Of a stretch of DNA of 64,000 nt, positions 6,849 to 15,994 are shown one piece after another. The notes under the pieces are model-generated. The model saw only the letters and a list, made by a program, of their open reading frames with translations, was not told where the DNA came from and ran no database searches. The position numbers and the translations under genes were made by a program. The number at the start of each line of letters is the position of its first letter. Within the stretch, counting starts at the first letter, position 1. Origin of the DNA: Caldicellulosiruptor morganii (GTDB lineage: Bacteria > Bacillota > Thermoanaerobacteria > Caldicellulosiruptorales > Caldicellulosiruptoraceae); contig NZ_CP113865.1 of NCBI RefSeq assembly GCF_026810225.1, positions 1,818,001-1,882,000 of the forward strand, written 5' to 3'.

Positions 6849-7703
6849 TCAAATAGTAATTCTTTTTATTCTGTTTTCGTGCTTTTTACGCCAGCAGCCA
6901 GTTCTATACAGTGTTTTAACCTCAAGGTCACATAATGGAACAAAAAAGATATTTGAGACCTTTTTTGTAGGTTTCACAGAAAATAGCCATATCCTTGTTT
7001 TCTTGTGATTTGGTTCAATCACAACCTCAGCCTCTATTTCTTTTATAACCTTGCCTTTGCCAAACAATCTTTTTTCTTCTCTGACGTGGGTTTCTACCTT
7101 TGCTTTAACACCATCTATTAACTCAGTCCATTTGCCTTCTGTGTCAAATCCCCAGTGTAGAGGCAACGGCAAAAATGGGTCAATATACATGTATTTTTCT
7201 TTTATCTTCCCAAGCCACAAAAGGGCTATTTCACCTTCAAAGCTGTATCTTGAAAAGTCCGTTTCCAATTTGAAGCTGAATTTGTAGCTGCCCGGCTCTC
7301 CTGAGCCCGGCAAACGACTGTATATGTCCTCTTTCAGCTGATACACCTGGGCTCTAATTTTCTCTATCCCCAATCTTTTGGCAAGACAGACTCTGTGCTT
7401 TCCCTCTACAACCCAGAACTTGCCTTTGTACTCGGCTAATTTAATTCTGTCCTGTTCGTAAAATGGTGTTTTACCTTCTATAAACTGTTCAAAAAAGCCT
7501 CTGCACCTGCTATATTGAAGACAAATCTCCAAATAGTTTGGGTCTGCTGCTGTGGTTTCTAAAGCCTCAAGTATTTCTTCTTCGGTATTGTAGTATGCAT
7601 TCAAACCAAGTTTTGATAAAAGCAAGCACCTTGAACCAAGCTCTGTCGGAAATTCCTGAATGTCGCTTACATTTATTATCTTTTCGGTATACTCACTTTT
7701 CAT
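6849..7703 (-). CDS. ParB/sulfiredoxin-fold protein, paralog 2
   Basis: A 284-residue protein. Residues 10-20 (NVSDIQEFPTELG) and the GKHRVCLAKRLGIEKIRAQVY block around residue 105 form the ParB N-terminal fold, with the diagnostic G-x-HR-xx-AK motif. The remaining 150 residues are a beta-rich domain of unknown type shared with its neighbour. A GTG at 7742 would add 13 residues, but ATG 7703 has an AGGAG site 9 nt upstream and aligns with the start of the paralog, so it is chosen. It follows paralog 1 by 28 nt. No HTH domain is present, so this is not a classical centromere-binding ParB. Function unknown. Confidence 0.75.
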   Translation of the reverse strand: MKSEYTEKIINVSDIQEFPTELGSRCLLLSKLGLNAYYNTEEEILEALETTAADPNYLEICLQYSRCRGFFEQFIEGKTPFYEQDRIKLAEYKGKFWVVEGKHRVCLAKRLGIEKIRAQVYQLKEDIYSRLPGSGEPGSYKFSFKLETDFSRYSFEGEIALLWLGKIKEKYMYIDPFLPLPLHWGFDTEGKWTELIDGVKAKVETHVREEKRLFGKGKVIKEIEAEVVIEPNHKKTRIWLFSVKPTKKVSNIFFVPLCDLEVKTLYRTGCWRKKHENRIKRITI

Positions 7704-7731
7704 TTTGTCCAACTCCTCGCTCTCCTTTTTA

Positions 7732-8583
7732 TTAGATTTCACAAATACACCTTTCTTCTAAAACCATTTCGTGTTGTTTGCGCCACAAACCTGTTCTGAA
7801 AAGAGTTGTAAAAACAGGCTTCTGGGAACAAAACTGTGTCGTGCAAAAGTGTACAGAAAGGAGCCAGATCCTTGTTTTTTTATGATTCTCTTCAATTGCT
7901 ACCTCTGATTCTATTTCAATAGTCTTTGAAGGTTTAGAGAACAGCCTTTTTGTTTTCTTTATGTTAACACTTACTTTGACTTTTACCCCTTCAACAAGCT
8001 CAACAAATTTCCCATCTGTGTCGTGTTTGCTATTCAGCAAAAAAGGCTGGGCAGTATCAATAGCCCAGAAATAGTTGGTGACTGTTTTGAGCCACTGTGC
8101 ACCAAGTTCACCTCTGTGCTCTCGTCTCCCCGCCTCATCAATTTTGCATTTGTAACTAAATCTGAAAACTCCGGGATTGCCAATGTCCGGTATGCGACTT
8201 AACGTGTCTTCTCTTAATTGATATACAACTGCTTTTATCTTTTCAAAACCCGCTCTTTTGGCAAGACAGACTCTGTGCTTCCCTTCTATGACCCAGAACT
8301 TGCCATTGTATTCTCTGACTACAATCGGGTCCTGGTCAAAGAAAGGCGTCTCGTTTTTAAGAAACTTTTCGTAAAAGCCTTTGCACCTGCTCAACTTGAG
8401 GCAAATATCCAGATATTTAGGGTCTTTCGCAGTCATCTCCAAGACCTCTAAAAGTTCTTCATCAGTGTTCCTGTACGGGTCAAGACCAAACTGTGATAAT
8501 AGAAGACACTTTGAACCAAGCCATGTTGGAAATTCTTGAATGTCTGAGACATTTATTATCTTTTCAGTCTTTTCATAACTCAT
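7732..8583 (-). CDS. ParB/sulfiredoxin-fold protein, paralog 1
   Basis: A 283-residue protein closely related to the next gene downstream. Both share the start region (KIINVSDIQEFPT), the EGKHRVCLAKR motif, a middle beta-rich domain and an ending FRTGLWRKQHE (RTGCWRKKHE in the paralog). Tandem duplication with clear divergence suggests two partners or specialised copies rather than a recent error. ATG 8583 has a GGGAG site 9 nt upstream. The ParB fold hosts CTPases, nucleases and free-serine kinases; which applies cannot be told from the visible motifs. Confidence 0.75.
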   Translation of the reverse strand: MSYEKTEKIINVSDIQEFPTWLGSKCLLLSQFGLDPYRNTDEELLEVLEMTAKDPKYLDICLKLSRCKGFYEKFLKNETPFFDQDPIVVREYNGKFWVIEGKHRVCLAKRAGFEKIKAVVYQLREDTLSRIPDIGNPGVFRFSYKCKIDEAGRREHRGELGAQWLKTVTNYFWAIDTAQPFLLNSKHDTDGKFVELVEGVKVKVSVNIKKTKRLFSKPSKTIEIESEVAIEENHKKTRIWLLSVHFCTTQFCSQKPVFTTLFRTGLWRKQHEMVLEERCICEI

Positions 8584-8622
8584 AACTGGTTCAACTCCCT
8601 TTTTTGTGTACTTTTGAATTAA

Positions 8623-8877
8623 TTATATCATTCTCTCTTTTGGAATAACATGTTGAAAATATTCAAACCAATCTCTGTAGTTCCTCTCAAGTAGTTTCAT
8701 TTTGCAGCCAGGGTATTTTCTGTCCATCTCCTCAATTGCAGGTATAATACCGCTTCCCCATTCGCCACCTATTGGCCTTAAAATAACCTTGCCATCCTCA
8801 GTTTCGACTATAAGTAAGGCAAAAACACTTTTGTCTGCAAGTGCTTTTAAAAGTTTTTCAAATTCCTGCTGGTACAT
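8623..8877 (-). CDS. Small hypothetical protein (84 aa)
   Basis: ATG 8877 follows GGGGAGTG by about 7 nt and is preferred over an upstream in-frame start that would run back through the terminator of the Rpn gene. The protein is alpha/beta (FALLIVETEDGKVILRPI, then IIPAIEEMDRKYP) and ends in an aromatic stretch, RDWFEYFQHV. No known domain recognised. It precedes the ParB-fold pair by 39 nt and may belong to that transcript. Confidence 0.6.
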   Translation of the reverse strand: MYQQEFEKLLKALADKSVFALLIVETEDGKVILRPIGGEWGSGIIPAIEEMDRKYPGCKMKLLERNYRDWFEYFQHVIPKERMI

Positions 8878-8929
8878 GAAAATCACTCCCCTGTTTTTGT
8901 TTTTTATTATTCTTCTTAAAAAAAACAAA

Positions 8930-8956
8930 AGGCAGACGCTTTGTTTGCGCCTGCCT
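8930..8956 (-). terminator. Intrinsic terminator after the Rpn gene
   Basis: A 10-bp stem (8930-8939 with 8947-8956, one G-U pair on the minus strand) followed on that strand by TTTTGTTTTTTTT. It sits just beyond the Rpn stop. Confidence 0.8.
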
Positions 8957-8977
8957 CCTGCCCTCAACCAGTATTCT

Positions 8978-9931
8978 CTATTTGCCAAGTTTGCTGCGAA
9001 GCTCCCTTATCCTTTCCATGTCAAGTCCTGTGACTCTGGCAATAAAGCTATCCTCTGCTCCTTCCTCTATCATCTTCTGGGCTACCTCCAGCAGTGCTTG
9101 TTCTTTGCCCTGTTGAATACCTTGTTGAATACCTTGTTGAATGCCCTGTTTTCTTTCTTTTTCTAACTCCTTCTCCAAGCCCTTTCTTATCTTCTCAGCT
9201 GTGTTGAGAAACATCTCATTCACCCCCAATCTCAGAAAGTCAGACCTGAACAAAAACTCGTCCACTTCTTCGTCTGAAAATCCGTATCCTTTTAATACCA
9301 CGTGGTATAACCACTCGCAAAACTCTTCCTTTTGCTCCTCTGAAAATCTTACATGCTTACTCAAATATTCAAGCCGCTCTGCCACCTTCTCTGGATTGCT
9401 TGATACCTTATCCACATACAAAGCTGCTGCTATCAGATTTGCACCCTTCAAAAGTTTCTCATCGTCTATCATACGCTCATCCACAAACACCAGGCTGAAC
9501 TTTGGAACATACTGTTTAAAATCCTCTCCATAAATCACGTTCTGTTCAAAGCTTGTTGCTGGTGTCCATTCCTGGTCACCTGTATACAGCACTACAGGTA
9601 TCACTACTGGCAGAAGGTTTTTTGCCATGTACTTCTTCTGGATTAGCAGCATGTATTCTAATATCCTCAGGTGTATGAGCTCATCTTTCGTGCTTTGAAA
9701 CTCTAACAGCAAACATATATATGCGTCCTTGTATTTTATTCTGTACACCATGTCTGACCTGCGTGCTCTCCACTGCCTGTTGATAGACTCTGTGGCTATG
9801 ACTTCTATGTCCTCAACTCCAATTTGAAATGGTACAACCTCAAAAATTTCTGTCAAAAGCCACTTGATGTTTGCACTGTTTGTCAGCACTCTTTTGAAAC
9901 CTTCATCAACAAGCCGCCTTTTTCTACTCAT
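8978..9931 (-). CDS. Rpn-family recombination-promoting nuclease
   Basis: A 317-residue protein of the Rpn / transposase_31 family (PD-(D/E)XK nucleases). The N-terminal nuclease core holds the RRSDMVYRIKY and CLLLEFQST blocks that supply the acidic and E-x-Q residues, followed by a helical middle. The C-terminal region contains GIQQ repeated three times (about residues 265-277), encoded by a short tandem DNA repeat near 9111-9144, and ends in a small helical motif. Family members promote RecA-independent recombination and spread between genomes; some have defence-linked roles. ATG 9931 has GGGGGAG upstream. It is flanked by a terminator, so it is a single-gene cassette. Confidence 0.85.
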   Translation of the reverse strand: MSRKRRLVDEGFKRVLTNSANIKWLLTEIFEVVPFQIGVEDIEVIATESINRQWRARRSDMVYRIKYKDAYICLLLEFQSTKDELIHLRILEYMLLIQKKYMAKNLLPVVIPVVLYTGDQEWTPATSFEQNVIYGEDFKQYVPKFSLVFVDERMIDDEKLLKGANLIAAALYVDKVSSNPEKVAERLEYLSKHVRFSEEQKEEFCEWLYHVVLKGYGFSDEEVDEFLFRSDFLRLGVNEMFLNTAEKIRKGLEKELEKERKQGIQQGIQQGIQQGKEQALLEVAQKMIEEGAEDSFIARVTGLDMERIRELRSKLGK

Positions 9932-10069
9932 CTTTCGTTTTACTCCCCCTTTTGTATTGGACTCAGATGAGGGCGGGGGTTACCCTCAGAAAACTTTCTT
10001 AATTTGCCTCTCCTTAATTATATGATACCCCCAAATGATAAGAATTTTCAACATATTTTTTGGGTTTTA

Positions 10070-11146
10070 TTAATCAAGTAATCCTTTTTCTATTATCCTT
10101 CTTACAATCTCGTCCCATTCTTCTTTGGTTATGAAGTCGTTACCCAGGTCACATGTGTATGTCACTATACGATCGTCGATTAAAGCAGAAAAAGCTATTT
10201 CAGGACATCTTATGAACCTCTCAGCAAACTCAATATTGAAGTTTATGAGCTTCATCTTGTAGTCTCTGATAATCTCCTTTATCTCTGACAAATCCTCTAA
10301 GTTATACACTTCAATGTCTAAGTCTTTGCCATTGAAGTTTACCATAAGCAAATCAGAAGGAAGTATATGGCACAGCACCCCATTGAAGGCATCTATAAAA
10401 ATGTCTTTAAGCATACCCTGCTGAACCTGCATAAAGTGATTTTTGCAAAGATTGTATTTCCCAATGCTGTAGCTTACCGGCTTGCCACAAACATAGCAGC
10501 TTCCTGTGTAAGCTCTTTTGGGCTCTAAAGCTTTAAACTCATCATCATCCCAAAAACCTTCGTATATGTTTTTATAGTTCAAAACCACTTTTGGCTTTTC
10601 TACAATGTCATAATCGCCGCTTTTTATCTTTTCTCTGACAATAAAAAGTTCGCTGCTGGTTGGGAAGTACAAATCGTTTGGCGGCAGGCAGCTAATATAA
10701 TAAAGTCTGCCATCAATCACATCTGCATAGGTTACATTTTCATGGGTTGCTACAGAGCTTTCAATAACTGCTTTGTCAACTTTGTTTTCTTCTATCCCTT
10801 TTTCGCTTAGCTTTTCTTCAAGGTCATCGCAATCAATGTCAGTCTGGTTTACATAAAGGTTGTAATCACCAAGCTGTAAAACAAGCGTGGTGCTGGGTTT
10901 TTCAAGGAAATAATCAGCAGTGATTTTAGCTTTTACTACAGTTTTTAACTCTTTAGCATGCACAGAGCAAACATAAGTCTCTTCGTTCTGGTTGATTATT
11001 TTGTAGTGTGCATTGTCAATGCAGTCATGAATACAGCAAAGCCTGTCAGAAGCTTCAGCAGGTAATATTTTTGCACCTTCCTGAATGAGTTTTTCTTCAA
11101 GGTCCACAACTGTAATTTTCTCTTTTGTGACTTTTTTCTTTTTCAT
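10070..11146 (-). CDS. Hypothetical protein with two cysteine/histidine metal-site candidates
   Basis: A 358-residue protein with a basic start (MKKKKVTKEK). Two similar clusters are visible: CCIHDC ... CSVH near residues 37-63 and CYVCGK ... CKNH near residues 217-237. Each has the spacing of a treble-clef or zinc-ribbon-like site. Between and after them lie acidic alpha/beta regions without recognised motifs. It is encoded 74 nt downstream of the VirB6-like gene and may be the last gene of the secretion operon. ATG 11146 has AAAGGGG 7 nt upstream. No function can be assigned; the repeated metal site suggests an internally duplicated protein. Confidence 0.65.
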   Translation of the reverse strand: MKKKKVTKEKITVVDLEEKLIQEGAKILPAEASDRLCCIHDCIDNAHYKIINQNEETYVCSVHAKELKTVVKAKITADYFLEKPSTTLVLQLGDYNLYVNQTDIDCDDLEEKLSEKGIEENKVDKAVIESSVATHENVTYADVIDGRLYYISCLPPNDLYFPTSSELFIVREKIKSGDYDIVEKPKVVLNYKNIYEGFWDDDEFKALEPKRAYTGSCYVCGKPVSYSIGKYNLCKNHFMQVQQGMLKDIFIDAFNGVLCHILPSDLLMVNFNGKDLDIEVYNLEDLSEIKEIIRDYKMKLINFNIEFAERFIRCPEIAFSALIDDRIVTYTCDLGNDFITKEEWDEIVRRIIEKGLLD

Positions 11147-11220
11147 AGCTATACCCCTTTCTTTTTGTATATTTTTTGATTCATAAAAATCATATCACAT
11201 AGGATTGAAGCTTTGAACTT

Positions 11221-13380
11221 TTATGTTCTGAATTCTGAAAAGTCTGGTTTTACAAAATACCGCTTCTGATTTCGTGTTTTCATTTCACGAAGACCGAGCT
11301 GACCAAGCAGCAAATCTTTTTCTATTTTGTATACGTGATGCAAAGCATTGAGTGCATGTTTTGTATTGTCGCTGATATTGTACTCTTTTTCAAGTCTTGT
11401 TGTATCACCTGTTTTAACTGCCTCAACAAACACTTTTGCCTTGTTTACGCTTGAAAGCATTTTAAAAAGCCCCCCTGTTTGTTCAAAGTATGGCTGATAC
11501 TCAGGATTTTGCTGTATCCTCTCAAACACAGCTGAATCAATCCTGTCATCGATTTTGTATGAAAAGAAAGGTTCTTTGAACATGTTAAAACCTGAAGATG
11601 AAAAGTTTGCTGATGCAAAAGAGCCAGAATATGCACCCTGGGCTGAAAAAGCACCCGAGCCTGCTGCCATTCCACTTGAGCCTGCCGCTGTTGCAGCAGC
11701 AGGTGCTGCAACACCACCGGTGAGCCCTACCACAGCTGCGGCTGCTGCCATCTTTCTTGTGTTTGCTGTAGCTGCACCACTACCACCACCATATGGTGGT
11801 CTTGGTCCTAAAAAGCTTCCTGCTGGAGTTGGGCCAAAGTAAGGTGGTGGAGTAGTAGATGTACCGGTTGCAAAAAAGCTATTATCGTCATCATAGTTTC
11901 TGCCGTCTTTCATAACAACTGCTCTGTTTTGCGCAGGAGAAAGCGCTGTGGTTGGCTCTTCAATGTTTGCCGAGCTTGCAACTCTTGCTGGTCTAATCAT
12001 GCCAAGTGCATTGAAAGCATTTCTAAAACCAAGAAGCATATTTGAAAGCGAACCGAGTGCAGGTCGTGCAAGGTTCAGCTCGTCCACCCCTGCCCAGCGC
12101 TCAAACAGGTTTTGCAAAAGGTTTCTTAGCGTGTCCGCAATTTTGGGGATTGAGTACATTGCAATGAACCCAAATGCCCAACCTGTCCATCCTGCTGCTG
12201 TGAATATGTGTATTGTGGTCATGTAAGTGAACGCATAGAAAAATGCCATGGATGCATTTGTCAAAATTTCACCAAACCAGACATTTAGCAGCATTGAATC
12301 CCTTTTGATTCCCCACATCAGTACTGCAAATGGTGTGAACAAGAAAAAGACACCAAGGATATATTTTCTTACCATGAACACAAGGTTTATTTTTGCCCAG
12401 AGCGGTATATACAATGCTTTCATGATGATTGTGTTGGCAGGATTGGAACCACAAACTTGATAGAAGAATGTGTCTATGATTGTATTGTCCTGGGCTATTT
12501 CCTCTGCTGTTTTTGATTCGTCATAATGCAGTCCAAAAACGTCGATAATTGTCGAAAAAGTTTCATTTGATTTTGTTGTGTACGAAAAACTGCTGTTTAT
12601 AACGCTCTGAAGCCATTTTGTAAGAAGCGAAAAGAACTCAAACAGAAGAAATAATATCCAGGGGGCAGTTGCTATGATAAGCAGTGCCATAAACCATGTT
12701 GTAATTTCTTTTGTGAGTGATATCCTCTCTGATGCTGTTACGCCGCTGAACATAAGCTTTATAGCTGTCTTGCCAGCAAGCAGGATAATAAACACCGAAG
12801 CAACTGAAGTAACCACCCAGTAGTATTTTAAGAGAAAATCCATCTCCTTGTCGCTAAACGGATTTCCTTCAAAAAACAACTGATTCATTGGCTTAAAGCC
12901 TGCAAGTTTTCCAAGCCACTCAATGGGTGTAACAATGAACGCTGTTAACACATTTATTATTGCGTTTACAAATATATCCAGTTTATCACCTATATCAAAC
13001 AGTATTTTTTTAACTGTAGATTCTTTTTCAGGGTTTGTGAAAGTTATCTTTGCAATGTCTATAAGCTGCTGCTGGTAGTGAAGCATAATACCTACAACTG
13101 TAGATAGAGCAAAGATAATTATGCTGCCTGCCAGGATGTACTTTGACCACTGCATTATTTTTGTTCTCTCAACGCTGTTTTTGTGGGCCATCAAGCGGAT
13201 GAAGAACAAAGTAATTGATACAAATAAAGAGGCAGAGCCAAGTATACTTACTATACTGAATGCAAGTTTGATAGTTTTTGTTGCTGTGCTGTCGGCAGCA
13301 AAAGCGTATAGAGGAACAAAAGCTAAAAGCAAAATTACTGCTGGCAGGGAAATTTTTAATCTTTTCATTATCAAATTCAT
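11221..13380 (-). CDS. VirB6/TrbL-like polytopic membrane protein of the type IV secretion system
   Basis: A roughly 719-residue protein. It has a cleavable-looking N-terminus (AVILLLAFVPLYAFA), six or more membrane spans up to about residue 440, then a long low-complexity, Pro/Gly/Ala/Ser-rich segment (about residues 490-610) and a soluble C-terminal helical domain. VirB6-type proteins form the inner-membrane channel of conjugation machines. It follows VirB4 by about 22 nt and matches the usual gene order. ATG 13380 is chosen (GAGGTG 11 nt upstream) over a GTG six codons earlier that overlaps the ribosome site. The family is called from topology and position. Confidence 0.75.
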   Translation of the reverse strand: MNLIMKRLKISLPAVILLLAFVPLYAFAADSTATKTIKLAFSIVSILGSASLFVSITLFFIRLMAHKNSVERTKIMQWSKYILAGSIIIFALSTVVGIMLHYQQQLIDIAKITFTNPEKESTVKKILFDIGDKLDIFVNAIINVLTAFIVTPIEWLGKLAGFKPMNQLFFEGNPFSDKEMDFLLKYYWVVTSVASVFIILLAGKTAIKLMFSGVTASERISLTKEITTWFMALLIIATAPWILFLLFEFFSLLTKWLQSVINSSFSYTTKSNETFSTIIDVFGLHYDESKTAEEIAQDNTIIDTFFYQVCGSNPANTIIMKALYIPLWAKINLVFMVRKYILGVFFLFTPFAVLMWGIKRDSMLLNVWFGEILTNASMAFFYAFTYMTTIHIFTAAGWTGWAFGFIAMYSIPKIADTLRNLLQNLFERWAGVDELNLARPALGSLSNMLLGFRNAFNALGMIRPARVASSANIEEPTTALSPAQNRAVVMKDGRNYDDDNSFFATGTSTTPPPYFGPTPAGSFLGPRPPYGGGSGAATANTRKMAAAAAVVGLTGGVAAPAAATAAGSSGMAAGSGAFSAQGAYSGSFASANFSSSGFNMFKEPFFSYKIDDRIDSAVFERIQQNPEYQPYFEQTGGLFKMLSSVNKAKVFVEAVKTGDTTRLEKEYNISDNTKHALNALHHVYKIEKDLLLGQLGLREMKTRNQKRYFVKPDFSEFRT

Positions 13381-13402
13381 TTTTCTTAAACACCTCACAC
13401 GT

Positions 13403-15174
13403 TTATGTTGTTACATATTCCCATTCAAAATCAAATGGCGTTACCTGAATGAAAATCTTTTCGCGAGGGTTGATAATAATCCCCTGTCCCTGGGCAGCAG
13501 ATGTTATAATTTCAACTGTGCGTTCTGATAGCCTGAAAAACTCTGCAATCTGCGCAGCCATGTCGCTCTCCTGTCGCATTAATATTTTGCTTGCGCACAT
13601 GTTTATAATCGCTCTTCCTGTGTCGTTCTGCAAGAATTCAAGCAATGTCTGGGATGCTATCATCAAAGATATCTTATACTTTCGTCCCTTTCTTGATATA
13701 AACTCCAAATACTCTGCCGATGCCTGGTATCGTGTGAACATCCATGCCTCATCGAATATTACAACTTTCTTCTGACCCTTCAGTTTAGCATTCGAGAACT
13801 TGTTCCATATCCAGCTGAGTATATTTACAGAAGCAAAAAACTTCAAAAAGTTATCTCTTTCAAATTCCTTTAAGTCAAATGCAATTATTTTATCATCAGC
13901 ATCAATTGTGGTCTGGCAGTCAAAAAGTGACAGAGACCCTTCACCAACGAAAACCTCCATTGCTTTTGCCAAAGCCTGTGTTTCGCTCTCTTTAAAAAGC
14001 TCTTCTCTTAGCTCAGAAAGTGTTGGAAGCTCTTTTTTGATTTTCCCAACAATAAGTCTTCCTTTTTCATCCGTCCTTGCTGAAGTGTAAAGGCTTTCTG
14101 GGTCAGAAGTTATACCTTTGTCATAGTAAAGCTTTCTCACAATGCGCTCAATTATTGCCATCTGAACACCATCAAGCCTTTTTCCAACGTAGTATTCGGA
14201 TATGATGTTTAAAATAAACCTGATATCTGCAACTTTCGAGTTGAGGTCGATGAATCTTTTGCCCTCTTCCTCTTCGATTTCAACATCAAAGGGGTTAATA
14301 CCAAGCTTTTCACCCGGTCTTATCCTGATGTACTTGCCGCCCAGCTTGTTTATTATCTTCTCATATTCACGTTCTGGGTCAAGTACGCATATGTTGTAGC
14401 CGTACGCTGCCATCCTGCCAAGCATCGTCTTCATTGTTGTTGATTTTCCCGCACCGGTGGTTCCGAAGATGGCCATGTGCGGATTGGGAAGGCTTCTGTC
14501 GAATTGGTTGTAGAATACCGGACTGTTTGTTATTGCATTGTAGCCAATGTAAAAACCCTCTTCATATGTTATATCTGTGTTGCCCACTGGGAAAAGGCAG
14601 GCAGTTGCTGATGTAGTCATGGGTCTAAACTTCTCGATGTATTTTAGGTTCCTTGCGCCAAGCGGAAGGCAGGAGATATATCCTTTTGCCTGTTCAAAAC
14701 TTAAAGCTCTCATGTTAAGTCCGAGTGACTCAGCAAACTTTGTTATTCTAATACAGTCTTCACGCAGCTGTTCAAGGCTCTTGCTGTATACCACTATGAA
14801 CACCTGAGCCATAAGGATTTTCTCAATGCCTCTTTGAAGTGAGGCACGCAGAGCGTCGTACCATTCTATTTGTGCCAAAAGCTTATAATCAGGTTCTCCT
14901 CTTTGCAGCATTGCGTTTGACTTCATTTCATTTATCCGTCTTGTGATATCCCGTATTGCCTGACCGGTGTCCCTTGGCTCTATAAACACAGATATTGCTA
15001 TCTCGCCTTTGTCAAGAAGACCGTCAAAAAGCCAACATACATCTCGGACGGATAATCTATATCAAGTACATAAACCCTGCAATAATTCTCTGCGCCAAGG
15101 TAGATGTAATCCGCCTCTTCATGAAAAGTGTCAGGCAGGATAAGTTCATAAATATCTGGCGCAAGCTCAAACAT
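13403..15174 (-). pseudogene. VirB4-family conjugation ATPase, interrupted by a frameshift
   Basis: This is the energising ATPase of the secretion channel. The gene starts at ATG 15174 (GGAGAG upstream, one nt after the preceding stop) and reads as a VirB4 N-terminus (DYIYLGAENYCRVYV) until TAG at 14998-15000. The rest continues in another frame, from about 15029 to 13403, with Walker A GTTGAGKST, Walker B KVVIFDEAW and a late GQGIIIN motif. The join is at a five-T run (plus-strand A at 15026-15030); one extra base would restore GFxDGLLDKGEIAIS. Without correction the two pieces are 59 and about 530 residues. It could be a true mutation, a sequencing error or frameshifting; the slip site is not a classic one. 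Confidence 0.85.
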
Positions 15175-15175
15175 G

Positions 15176-15994
15176 TCACTCTCCTGCTGCTCTTGAACCG
15201 TATTCAACTTTGTTTGTTGCTCCCTGGCTGTCCTCTTTATTATCTTCATGAACCACTATCCCCTTTCCAGTAAGTATAGTGGAAAGCGCACCGCTTTCAA
15301 TTGCTTTTTTTACAAGCAGTGTGCTGTCTCTCCTTAGGATGTCTCTAAAAAGCTGCAGAACGCTGTTTCTATCAAGCTGAAACACTTTTATTGACGCACG
15401 CTTAAATAATTGAAACAGCTTTTTAGCTTCCAGTTCAAGTTTGTCAATTGCTATATCTTGTCTTTGTTCTGCTACAGATAAGATAATGTAGTTTTTCCTG
15501 ACAAAAAACTCACTGCCTGTTCTGAGCCTTTCAAGACTGTCCTTTAAAGCTTTCGTGTACATTTTAATTTGCTCTGTTGTGTCTGTGTTATTAATAACAT
15601 TGTCAAGTATCTCGATGTATGCTGCTGTGTCCACTCTCTGGACTGTTGTGAAAAGCTGGACTGGAATGTCTATTGTTCGTGCAATTGTGATTAAATCATT
15701 TTCAAAAAGCTGCTGTTCTGAGTCAGAAAGCAAAACAAAATCGGGTGTGGAAAAATAGAATATTCTTGAGTATATGTTGCCTTCAATACAAACAGTTCCG
15801 TCTTCAAGTATATTTGTAATGTTAAATAAGCTCTTTAAACTTGTCTTTTTGTTGCTCTTTCCTTTGTGATTTTTAGTAGATGTTGTCTTGCTTGATGAAT
15901 GCTCTTCAGTGTCTTTTTTAGTTTGAATGTAGATTACAAATATAGCACCAATACCTGCAATGAGAATGAAAAGCATTACGAATACCAGCCACAT
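15176..15994 (-). CDS. Conjugation protein resembling a VirB4/TraC N-terminal domain
   Basis: A 272-residue protein with one N-terminal membrane helix (FVMLFILIAGIGAIFVIYI), a Lys/Ser-rich linker, then an alpha/beta domain. That domain begins FNITNILEDGTVCIEGNIYSR and continues through LLSDSEQQLFENDL, the style of the N-terminal, nucleotide-free part of TraC/VirB4 proteins. No Walker motif is present. It sits between PrgI and VirB4 and overlaps PrgI by a TAATG junction, so it is certainly part of the secretion operon. It may dock VirB4 to the membrane; that is inference. Confidence 0.65.
   Translation of the reverse strand: MWLVFVMLFILIAGIGAIFVIYIQTKKDTEEHSSSKTTSTKNHKGKSNKKTSLKSLFNITNILEDGTVCIEGNIYSRIFYFSTPDFVLLSDSEQQLFENDLITIARTIDIPVQLFTTVQRVDTAAYIEILDNVINNTDTTEQIKMYTKALKDSLERLRTGSEFFVRKNYIILSVAEQRQDIAIDKLELEAKKLFQLFKRASIKVFQLDRNSVLQLFRDILRRDSTLLVKKAIESGALSTILTGKGIVVHEDNKEDSQGATNKVEYGSRAAGE

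Noticed and set aside
15020-15036. Programmed -1 frameshift in VirB4
   Set aside because: The local sequence C-TTT-TTG is not a proper X-XXY-YYZ slip heptamer and no downstream pseudoknot was recognised; a mutation or sequencing error is likelier.
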